DNA of 64,000 bases from contig NMRA01000155.1 of the NCBI GenBank assembly GCA_002633005.1, positions 452,275 through 516,274 of the forward strand, read 5' to 3'. The first letter of the stretch is position 1, and the number at the start of each line of letters is the position of its first letter. The position numbers were made by a program, and so were the translations under genes. This document shows, piece after piece, positions 60,701 through 64,000 of the stretch. The stretch comes from Phoronis australis. Lineage: Eukaryota > Phoronida > Phoronidae. Under the pieces are notes generated by a model. The model had not been told where the DNA came from. It saw only the letters and a list, made by a program, of their open reading frames with translations, and ran no database searches.

Positions 60701-62039
60701 TACCTTAGTTCCAAGACATGACGAGCAGCGACCGAGATACGTAAAAACCCAATCACGCTCGGGATCACGGCGCCACGTTATCCTGTGCGCTATTCCACTG
60801 GCTTTTAGACAGATTTGCCAAATATGGTGCCTCTTTTGGCAGTTTGTTTTCTTTGAGTCTACCTCAATAACTATGTCCAGCTCTTTGATGGTTCAGGAAA
60901 TTTGTTGTGGAAAACATGACTGATGTTGACTTTTGGTCAAATGCGACTACTGTGGTGCCACCCAGTGGTAAATTATCTGCTTTGATATCTATGAAGTTCT
61001 TCGTTGGAGCTTGATAGAGTTTGTCCTACAGTACATGCCAAATGAGACAGACCCGAAGCAGTCATTACGTTTAGGTGGAAGTCATGACCATCCAAGAGTT
61101 GCCTTTGCTCATGACCTAAGGGGAAATTGTTACTATAATTAAGACGGGATGAATTAGCAAGTATACAAAGCTTTGGTGTCTATATTTTGTTGATCAGGAA
61201 TGTCATTTGGATCAAGTTGTTCTCTTAAACATGACAGTTTTGAAACCAGTTAATGTTACTTAATGTTACTAACTAAATTTGCTAAGGGCTGCATGATAAG
61301 AAGACTACATGGTCTCTTTGTTGTTGTTATTTTACTGGTATTTCCTTGTTGATGGTGTACCAATATCTGAGTACCGGTGTGCATGCAGCCCTCATCATAT
61401 ACGTGTGCATCACTTTAAGTGCTCTGAAAGTACCAATTAAAGTTCAACAGTGAAACACATGATAAATAAAATCAGAGATCTGCACAGAATTTTGTGGAAA
61501 TTCAACTTAGTTTTGCTCATCAGCCATTATAAACTTAAGTGAGGGCCGTGCACATAATTTCGTTCTCTTGGTAACTTCACAGCGACAGTTTCAAACAGTG
61601 CTGTGTGACGTGTACCAACTTTCATTAGCTGTTTTTTCCAGTGGCGTAAGTGTTCAGGGTCATGTTAATAAAGTAAACCTTAGTAAAGAGGATGAGACTA
61701 ATTTGCTGACCTGTGTTGATTCAGAGGTTTGCAGGTCACACACAACCCACATGTATGATACCAGACTGTGAACCTTCAAAAATTTGTGTCATGGAGGCAT
61801 TGGTTTTTATAAAGACTTGTTGTTAATCAATTTGTTGTGTGCAATTCCGTCTTTACCTTTGTGTTTTTCAGTATGAATCTGCCTCAAAACTTTTCCTCCA
61901 TATTGGATCCATGGATGATGCTGCTAAATCCATTGAGAAAAGTGAAAAGGGAAACTATAGAAAGGCAGTGAAAATTATGTGTGAGAAGGGGACATTGAGT
62001 GGCTTCGAGCGAGCATTGGACCTTATTGATCTTGCTGAG
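21472..62039 (+). CDS. TRANK1-like: TRANK1-like giant TPR/ankyrin/SF1A helicase gene (partial, 16 exons)
   Basis: Sixteen exons join in consistent phases into about 2,096 residues, counting one copy of each duplicated exon; human TRANK1 is about 2,900. Order: two TPR/helical modules (E1-E4, E5-E8), a linker (E9), ankyrin repeats (E10 and early E11), a charged linker, and a UvrD/Rep-type helicase whose motif I lies in E11, motifs II-V in E12 and motif VI in E14. TPR-like helices follow (E15-E16). Conserved strings include GRSGTGKTTCCLYRLW, LHQVFVTKNVVLC, VTSKQFLILLDGSLPEP and LTGDTAQNIMRGISFRF. The start exon is not found upstream of 21472 and the C-terminal exons lie beyond 64000. The cellular role of TRANK1 is poorly known; helicase or ATPase activity is inferred from the motifs. 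Confidence 0.93.
22060..23155. repeat. A-B-C higher-order repeat, array 1
   Basis: Seven degenerate monomers of about 145-150 bases, each marked by a CCTAGTGGC-type motif near 22195, 22369, 22511, 22630, 22784, 22930 and 23080. Three monomer types cycle: A (CCCCTAGTGGCAATTTTAG), B (CACCTAGTGGCCATTTTTGC) and C (GCCTCCTAGTGGCAGTTTTG). All three share a downstream TATCTxxxAAA...GGAT...AAATT skeleton. The array ends in a B monomer running into ACAAATAAA and CATTTGCGGTGCATTCGT. It lies in the intron between E1 and E2. Confidence 0.88.
23156..24789. other. Intronic DNA without recognised features
   Basis: The rest of the E1-E2 intron. I see no exon with plausible splice context; the 24189-24431 minus frame looks like chance. 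Confidence 0.4.
24790..24946 (+). CDS. TRANK1-like: TRANK1-like E2: TPR continuation
   Basis: 157 nt, phase 0 to 1. Acceptor TTTTGTAG, donor CAAA|GTAAGT. It encodes GHLHFGRMLKQAKNPKAIT and ends YRVEPYLQ. It continues directly after the DPSFYK turn, as a TPR helix pair would. Confidence 0.85.
25973..26281 (+). CDS. TRANK1-like: TRANK1-like E3: helical repeat exon
   Basis: 309 nt, phase 1 to 1. Acceptor AGTTGCAG, donor CAAG|GTAAAA. It encodes LSQYAFPGKVWTALICDLSK, then KEWRQWAEELLVKLLDRGA, ending HATVFQCLEQG. The 'F-P-x-x-V-W' start matches the vertebrate TRANK1 segment following its TPR. Confidence 0.87.
26980..27273 (+). CDS. TRANK1-like: TRANK1-like E4: ankyrin-like exon with Thr/Glu linker
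   Basis: 294 nt, phase 1 to 1. Acceptor CATTTGTAG, donor TCTG|GTTAGT. It encodes SEKLLEHILRTCKSAEKNAM, an ankyrin-like core GGNTLLQNVCEKFN, and a hydrophilic linker rich in Thr and Glu ending EVSTSG. It closes the first module. Confidence 0.82.
27790..28845. mobile_element. Element rich in CAGTGAGAAT repeats
   Basis: The left part repeats GTGAGAAT and CAGTGAGA at least eight times (27820-27960). The right part repeats the reverse, ATTCTCACTG (28670-28810). The middle is AT-rich without an ORF. Clustered, oppositely oriented subterminal motifs fit a non-autonomous DNA transposon. Exact ends and target-site duplications could not be fixed. Confidence 0.55.
28896..32666. mobile_element. hAT-like element, copy 1 (interrupted)
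   Basis: The left end has GGTTTCAAAACCCTGCTTGCC followed by ACGAGTGAGCCAGAAAAT. The right end has GGCGAGTGGCTAAGTATATC then CCTG. Both are shared with the cleaner copy at 45458-47112, as is interior sequence near 32290-32400 (GGACTAGTCCACAAATTCC type). A higher-order repeat array (29745-31715) sits inside it, which explains the greater length. The left terminus has decayed and no duplication is seen. Confidence 0.7.
29745..31715. repeat. A-B-C higher-order repeat, array 2
   Basis: At least eleven monomers, with motif positions near 29910 (A), 30055 (B), 30212 (C), 30357 (A), 30505 (B), 30650 (C), 30793 (A), 30905 (B), 31055 (C), then a break with an N at 31195, then 31540 (A-like) and 31658 (B). 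The order is a strict A-B-C cycle with a period of about 440 bases. The final B monomer runs into the same ACAAATAAA...CATTTGCGATGCACTCGT end as array 1. CCGTCCGTCCGTCCGG marks the left side. Confidence 0.9.
33710..33969 (+). CDS. TRANK1-like: TRANK1-like E5: TPR exon of the second module
   Basis: 260 nt, phase 1 to 0. Acceptor TTGAATTAAG, which has a weak polypyrimidine tract; donor TACAAG|GTTTGT. It encodes PRAEFERLKNRAKLLKDQGR, then ESLEAFLLAKDVAIE, and ends EKDPMWYK. It is paralogous to E1: same phases, same length class, same terminal D-P-x-x-Y-K. Confidence 0.85.
34321..34480 (+). CDS. TRANK1-like: TRANK1-like E6: TPR continuation, second module
   Basis: 160 nt, phase 0 to 1. Acceptor GACTATAG, donor CCGA|GTAAGT. 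It encodes GFYQYGLVLKKVDWKYGVER and ends ELVDLLPNEP. It is paralogous to E2. A 2.4 kb transposon starts only about 30 bases downstream of its donor. Confidence 0.85.
34511..36890. mobile_element. 2.4 kb DNA transposon with GCCC-rich subterminal repeats
   Basis: Inverted ends share TAATCGTTCGGGTTAACGCC over 20 bases. Inside each end, GGTTAACCGCCCA-type motifs repeat many times (34530-34660 and 36710-36870). No transposase ORF is visible, so it is probably non-autonomous. Related termini occur at 59600 and 62750. No target-site duplication is evident. The superfamily is unassigned. Confidence 0.75.
37549..37863 (+). CDS. TRANK1-like: TRANK1-like E7: helical repeat exon, second module
   Basis: 315 nt, phase 1 to 1. 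Acceptor GAATACAG, donor CACG|GTGAGT. It encodes AELRKHYSLSRSVWTKLLPL, then SKEWTLYGKAVLMELAKRG, ending HAVLGLCAKHG. Alignment by eye with E3 shows shared V-W-T-x-L, S/A-K-E-W and L-L-H-A. Confidence 0.87.
38281..39424 (-). mobile_element. piggyBac-type element with TTAA target-site duplication
   Basis: 1,144 bp bounded by TTAA (38277-38280 and 39425-39428) with inverted ends CCCTTATCCTGC and GCAGGATAAGGG. The duplicated block at 42571-42574 has a single TTAA with no element, a clean empty site. On the minus strand, 39173-38859 encodes MTVDQFLEEVFMDSDSEN, like the acidic N-terminus of piggyBac transposases. The reading then continues in another frame (SELDIFVTFS region), implying a frameshift. 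The catalytic core is absent, so it is non-autonomous. Superfamily assignment rests on TTAA, the CCC end and this N-terminal remnant. Confidence 0.9.
38767..39173 (-). pseudogene. Frameshifted N-terminal remnant of a piggyBac-type transposase
   Basis: Two overlapping minus-strand frames: 39173-38859, with KRGKMTVDQFLEEVFMDSDS near its start, and 38955-38767, with LPVPEAELGRAYDDAWLTPF. A shift near 39045 would join acidic N-terminal sequence to a Trp-containing stretch. No DDD catalytic domain follows before the element's other end. It sits in the correct place, N-terminus next to one inverted end. Identification is by character of the sequence, not by alignment. Confidence 0.5.
40768..40965 (+). 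CDS. TRANK1-like: TRANK1-like E8, copy a: ankyrin-like exon
   Basis: 198 nt, phase 1 to 1. Acceptor ACTTGCAG, donor AAAG|GTCAGA. It encodes TPDAFKNLFPFLHCDVNEKN, ASGKTVLETVDSYSRIR and MKRFLQKNGASTQK. It stands in the position of E4 but is shorter. A second complete copy lies at 43896. Because the exon is symmetric (1-1), either or both copies can be spliced in without shifting the frame. Confidence 0.82.
41087..41575. repeat. Palindromic satellite-like array
   Basis: Dense repetition of CGTGTCAAACGTGGC and its variants. A longer unit of roughly 100 bases includes GCCAAAACGTGGCAAAAACG and ACTTTTGACACGCTAGCGTG. The junction TGACACGCTAGCGTGTCA is a perfect palindrome repeated at 41339 and 41438 and partly later. 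The array is present only after copy a of E8, not after copy b. No ORF here is credible. Confidence 0.88.
42175..42175. other. Assembly join (single N) before a duplicated block
   Basis: The base after this N begins sequence already seen from 37887. Together with the case at 53437 it indicates that a lone N marks a contig join rather than a single unread base. Confidence 0.8.
42176..44180. repeat. Large direct repeat, second copy (contig side B)
   Basis: Contains the empty piggyBac site at 42571-42574 and exon E8 copy b. Both it and the first copy run past the exon donor by about 90 bases before diverging. See 37887-41068. Confidence 0.9.
43896..44093 (+). CDS. TRANK1-like: TRANK1-like E8, copy b: divergent second copy
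   Basis: 198 nt with splice sites identical to copy a. It encodes TSGTFVNLFPFLHCDVNEKN. It differs from copy a at 11 bases, all changing amino acids (P/S, D/G, A/T, K/V, S/A, R/H, I/K, T/R, M/I, Q/E). Flanking intron sequence is much more similar. It is either the other haplotype (an N at 42175 precedes the duplicated block) or a real duplicated exon. Confidence 0.8.
44618..44839 (+). CDS. TRANK1-like: TRANK1-like E9: charged linker exon, GC donor
   Basis: 222 nt, phase 1 to 1. Acceptor TTTGACAG. It encodes KQIGKLKKVEDICDCDALIN, then Lys-rich helix HYTEVLKKNHEKCLAKYKND, ending GQDDIN. The only phase-compatible donor is AAATG|GCAAGT, a GC-AG intron, and the joined codon gives Asp in front of E10. 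No known domain is seen. Confidence 0.78.
45458..47112. mobile_element. hAT-like element, copy 2 (intact ends)
   Basis: 1,655 bp with inverted ends CAGGGATATACCTAG and CTAAGTATATCCCTG, flanked by a perfect CATGG direct repeat (45453-45457 and 47113-47117). The CAGGG start is typical of hAT, and some hAT clades make 5-bp duplications. The ends also carry CTGGGCGAGTG. No transposase ORF is seen. It fills most of the E9-E10 intron and shares interior sequence with 28896-32666 and 60190-60790. Confidence 0.8.
47585..47941 (+). CDS. TRANK1-like: TRANK1-like E10: ankyrin repeats
   Basis: 357 nt, phase 1 to 1. Acceptor ATTTTCAG, donor AGTG|GTAAGA. It encodes SWEETIHFLRHFKQKFPGNK, the ankyrin-like LVDGLNTLLMLGAPPDGLQA, and RPLQVALNLNDALIVKTLL. 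The 'L-G-A-x-P-D-G-L-Q' block is also found in vertebrate TRANK1. Confidence 0.88.
48439..49944 (+). CDS. TRANK1-like: TRANK1-like E11: ankyrin end, charged linker and helicase motif I
   Basis: 1,506 nt, phase 1 to 1. Acceptor TTTTTAG, donor AAAG|GTATCA. It begins with ankyrin sequence (HGNSLLHVVTK, TSLRNSEGKRAIDHL). A Lys/Glu-rich linker follows (KKKARKKKTLKKEE and acidic runs). Then comes a conserved pre-helicase region (WEIECTAEVWKTLQSKTIKK, GRIYSEIIRIWRVVFDH, ETEFNVMKFYSFS). It ends with the Walker A loop GRSGTGKTT at 49818-49844, followed by CCLYRLW. This loop binds the ATP phosphates in SF1 helicases; its key Lys and Thr are present. Confidence 0.95.
49945..50773. other. Intronic DNA without recognised features
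   Basis: First part of the E11-E12 intron. The minus-strand frames at 50343-50671 are Phe/Ser/Leu-rich products of A-rich sequence and are not supported as genes. Confidence 0.4.
50777..52182. mobile_element. PIF/Harbinger-like element with TAA duplication
   Basis: 1,406 bp flanked by TAA (50774-50776 and 52183-52185). Inverted ends share GATTTCATAAAGGTGGTTTA, preceded by CAGCT or CAGCC. Both subterminal regions carry many GGTCTAAACC and ACCAGGTTTA motifs. A 3-bp T-A-rich duplication fits PIF/Harbinger. Minus-strand frames inside (51670-51942, 51180-51428) are not recognisable as transposase or Myb-like protein, so it is probably non-autonomous. A second, partial version ends at 54267. Confidence 0.75.
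51131..51291. mobile_element. Possible nested short element
   Basis: GAGGCAGATCCAGGTTTTG at the left and CCCTGTATCCGCCTATAC at the right are imperfect inverted ends of the 'GGCGGATCCAGG' type common in short non-autonomous transposons. No clear flanking duplication. It sits inside the Harbinger-like element. Confidence 0.45.
52450..53436 (+). CDS. TRANK1-like: TRANK1-like E12, truncated copy ending at a contig join
   Basis: Acceptor CATTTTTAG. It encodes the same protein as 54534-55520 with one visible replacement (Arg for Lys in PHFFR/K) and a few silent changes. It breaks in mid-codon context at the N at 53437, after FRFKDL. Downstream sequence restarts with intron sequence seen earlier at 51348. 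It is a second, incomplete version of the same exon and almost certainly not used in one transcript with the full copy. Confidence 0.9.
53437..53437. other. Assembly join (single N) inside a coding exon
   Basis: Exon E12 stops here and the next base restarts at sequence equal to 51348. The block 53438-55524 then repeats 51348-53436 with few differences before continuing into the rest of E12. Confidence 0.92.
53438..54267. mobile_element. Partial second copy of the Harbinger-like element
   Basis: It matches 51348-52182, ends CATAAAGGTGGTTTA-type inverted sequence at 54267 followed by TAA. The left part is missing because the contig starts inside the element. Small indels (for example near 53825) separate the two versions. 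Confidence 0.85.
54534..55951 (+). CDS. TRANK1-like: TRANK1-like E12: helicase core (motifs II-V)
   Basis: 1,418 nt, phase 1 to 0. Acceptor CATTTTAG, donor TCCCCC|GTGAGT. It starts HVSESSVVAECGESLDG and then HLHQVFVTKNVVLC. An acidic insert (DDEETEEEED) separates motif I from the rest. Motif II is VDETQDFTQAEL (DETQD at 55385-55399), motif III LTGDTAQNI, motif IV TYNYRSHEG, and motif V VYEAKGLEFDD. These are the UvrD/Rep SF1A signatures; catalytic Asp-Glu and the motif III Gln are intact. It ends YNFFKDSP. Confidence 0.96.
55952..56536. other. E12-E13 intron
   Basis: No exon or element is evident. TTCACTTTTGCATAAG near 56205 resembles 9255-9275, so a diffuse short repeat may be present. Confidence 0.4.
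56537..56636 (+). CDS. TRANK1-like: TRANK1-like E13: short helicase exon
   Basis: 100 nt, phase 0 to 1. Acceptor TCATAACAG, donor ATTG|GTAAGC. It encodes VSKAWRVVTGYLKEINETKA and ends KEVEEINI. It continues the NFFKDSP end of E12, as in vertebrate TRANK1 where a Trp-containing helix follows the same motif. Confidence 0.87.
57051..57272 (+). CDS. TRANK1-like: TRANK1-like E14: helicase motif VI
   Basis: 222 nt, phase 1 to 1. Acceptor TTGTTTTCAG, donor AATG|GTAAGC. It encodes ILISEFKSLYTAITRARVNV, then WIFDEDEEKRAPMFEYFKQR. The AITRAR block is motif VI of SF1A helicases, supplying the arginine finger. Confidence 0.95.
57273..59128. other. E14-E15 intron with inverted GC-rich blocks
   Basis: CCCCACAACCCCCTCGGCCC and related wording near 57615-57660 is roughly reverse-complementary to GGTCGAGGGGGTTGCGGGCT near 58360-58440. 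This may bound an element of about 0.9 kb, but ends and duplications are not clear. No exon was found. Confidence 0.35.
59129..59463 (+). CDS. TRANK1-like: TRANK1-like E15: post-helicase TPR-like helices
   Basis: 335 nt, phase 1 to 0. Acceptor TACTTTCAG, donor GGAATG|GTAGGT. It encodes STPSDWKKRADEFYKNKLFK, then VAAKAYSRAGEERKRKECLA, and YESAARCLLRSRKLQLAAQL. It matches the vertebrate region that starts 'W-x-x-x-G-D-x-Y' after the helicase, in which short helical repeats stack. Confidence 0.92.
59595..60800. mobile_element. Mosaic of repeat fragments in the E15-E16 intron
   Basis: 59595-59690 has GTCCGGGTTACCGCCCAACC and TAAGCGCCCATGCTCGG, related to the ends of the 34511-36890 element. 60210-60450 (ATGGAAGTGCCCAACCAAAA, then GATTGTTGAGCACGTGCTTT) and 60725-60775 (ACCGAGATACGTAAAAACCC) match the interior of the hAT-like element at 45840-46560. 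No matching right terminus was found. Confidence 0.6.
60820..61000. repeat. Isolated remnant of the A-B-C repeat
   Basis: Short decayed monomers: TTGGCAGTTTGTTTTCTTTG, then ACTACTGTGGTGCCACCCAG and TGGTAAATTAT. The wording follows the C-type monomer of the arrays at 22 and 30 kb. Confidence 0.5.
61872..62039 (+). CDS. TRANK1-like: TRANK1-like E16: last exon found in the window
   Basis: 168 nt, phase 0 to 0. Acceptor TTTTTCAG, donor GCTGAG|GTATAT. It encodes YESASKLFLHIGSMDDAAKS and ends DLIDLAE. The repeat-rich C-terminal half of the protein must continue to the right of the window. Confidence 0.87.
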
Positions 62040-64000
62040 GTATATGATTGTGATAACATTACTGAACTTAGGTTGCTTGTTTGCAGTGACTGTCATTTCT
62101 TGTGTTTTGTGGTATTTTGTTTTAAGTGATGGAATGGAACATATGTCAGCTAAAAAGAAGCATCACAAATCATAAGCAGATCAACATCTCTCTTATTCAT
62201 GTTTTCATGCTTCTTAGTAGTCTTGACTGTCATGTACAAGGGAAATTTCTATCTAATTAGTGTTCCTCTTATATTTGTATTGACAGTGAAAAATTAATTA
62301 TCATTTGGTCAAGGTCACAGCTTGTGCCAAATTTTAGAAATAAACAATACCGGCTGTCCCAAATTTTATATTTACTAGAAATGCAATAACAGTAACGTGT
62401 CTGAAGTTCTGAAATTAATGTAGTACGACACAGGCTTCACATGTTTCAATTTATCGTTCATAATTTGTAGCACGCCATCATGCAGTCAGAAACATACCTT
62501 GAGTAATTTTGTGTGCAGATTACTTACCAAAACAATCTTGTAAACAGGTAAAGCACTATAATCCAGGAATCTAACAAATTGAACAGACATCACATAGATC
62601 TGTGATGGCTTTTGATTGTTGCAACTATTTGTGACAAACTAAGTATAAAACAAATAAGATGTCATTGTAAAAGAACAATGTTAATTTTTTCTAATTCTAT
62701 AAGCTCCCAAAATTCAAATTTTCATGGTGGAAAAACATAATATACTGTATTCGTCCAAATAAACGCCCATTCACCTATAAGCGCCCCCCACGCCGTGTAC
62801 ATGTGAAAAATGCTTTACCTACAGTTCTGAAGTTCTACGGTAACGTCTTTAGAAATGCATGACTTTCATGTAAGCGTATTATTCACGGCATGATCGGCAA
62901 GAAATAAATACTGGCACTTATTTCCGAAAGTTTCTAATACCGTAAAAACGTTTGCATTATTTTTAAGGGGAAATTATTAAATTAGTCTTAATTGGTGTTT
63001 TAAAGTTAAAATGACCCACTGATAGTGAACACTTCTGCACCCTTACGTCCCCCCGAATCCTCCAAAAAGTAACTATTAGATTGTCATGCATCCAGTCACC
63101 TGGCGACTCAATGACATTGGCCATACCTAGATAATTCATGAACGTTTTTTAGCAGATGAGATCAACAAGTGCTAAATAAAACACGTTCTGCATTACTGCT
63201 TGTGTTAATTTCCTTAGTCAAAATGCATAGTCACTTAGATCGTTACATCGCGTTTACTCTGGCAAATGAACTCTGATCAGCGTTAACTTTGTAAATCACT
63301 GAGTAGATCAATGTGCACAGTTGTTTTTCTTCAATCGTACCCAATGTTTGTAGTTTTTAGCTTAATAGTTCATTGATTTTTAAAAATCAAAAACCAAACT
63401 TGGTTGTTTTTTCCATCTGAATACAGTTGTGTTATTTGTTTTTAACAAAAAGTGTTGGTTAATGCCTTTTAAACATTCGCCAGTACGTAGAGGCAAATAT
63501 GTTTACTACAGTTTATGGACGGGTAATTACACTTAATTGGGTCTTGGATAATGCGGTCATCGCAATTGAGTCCGACTCTGGCGCTGAGCTCTCTTTGATC
63601 CAGGTAAAAGCCGCTCAGAAGGACGAGTGGTGAAAAGTTACGCATATTTTTAGAAAGGCGTGACTTTCGTGTAAGCATGTGATCGAATTACTTGTACTTA
63701 GTGTAACGTCTTACTGACGACGGGCTTTAAAGCCTGCTGTCCAAATATCTCTAAATGATTTCCACGCCTCAATTCTTAATAATAAATTCGTAATCTGTTG
63801 TTTTCGAATTGTAATGTTGTTAACCTCGAGGCAGATGTGTACCCGTCTTAGCACACAAAACTTTGAAACTATGGAAAGGTGGGCCTACAAACCCCTTTCT
63901 CGAATGTCAGGTAGCACGACTTCTTTGCACTGAAAAGAATTTGCCTGTTTTTCAAAACAAAGGGTTTCAAGGTAAACAATCATTCACCGTTGATTTTACA
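62040..64000. other. Intron after E16, no further exon found
   Basis: AT-rich DNA to the right edge. TATTCGTCCAAATAAACGCC near 62750 followed by TAAGCGCCCCCCACGCC is another terminus of the GCCC-type transposon family. I found no conserved exon; the next TRANK1-like exon must lie beyond 64000. Confidence 0.45.

Overview
The window is intron-rich, AT-rich nuclear DNA from an animal. Both recognisable genes are metazoan and carry standard GT-AG introns. I cannot name the species; high heterozygosity, many unmerged repeats and a TRANK1-like gene fit a marine invertebrate, but that is inference. I see no tRNA, rRNA, CRISPR array or bacterial-type operon.

Layout. (1) 46-337 (+): last coding exon of an unrecognised gene that enters from the left. 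(2) 3695-11785 (-): a complete nine-exon RMND1 gene (mitochondrial inner-membrane DUF155 protein). I rebuilt it exon by exon; all junction phases agree and give 475 residues. (3) 11.8-21.4 kb: intergenic DNA full of inverted-repeat elements and degenerate repeats, with two weak exon-like ORFs. (4) 21472-62039 (+): sixteen consecutive exons of a giant TRANK1-like gene (TPR and ankyrin repeats, a split UvrD/Rep-type SF1A helicase, then more TPR-like helices). About 2,096 residues are encoded here; the start exon was not found and the C-terminal part runs off the right edge.

In the TRANK1-like gene a four-exon TPR/helical module occurs twice in tandem (E1-E4 and E5-E8) with matching intron phases. 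All SF1A helicase motifs are visible, from the Walker A loop in E11 through DETQD, GDTAQ, NYRSH and EAKGLEFDD in E12 to AITRAR in E14. Two exons occur twice. In both cases a single N sits exactly where the second copy begins (42175 and 53437), so the window probably contains unmerged haplotypes, or, at the first site, a real tandem duplication. The two copies of ankyrin-region exon E8 differ at 11 bases, every one an amino-acid change, while the introns differ by only about 2-4 percent.

The introns hold a varied transposon load: a piggyBac-type element with TTAA duplications whose clean empty site is present in the other copy; a PIF/Harbinger-like element with TAA duplications; a hAT-like family in two copies; a 2.4 kb element with GCCC-rich subterminal repeats; two arrays of an A-B-C higher-order repeat that share the same terminal sequence; and a palindromic satellite.
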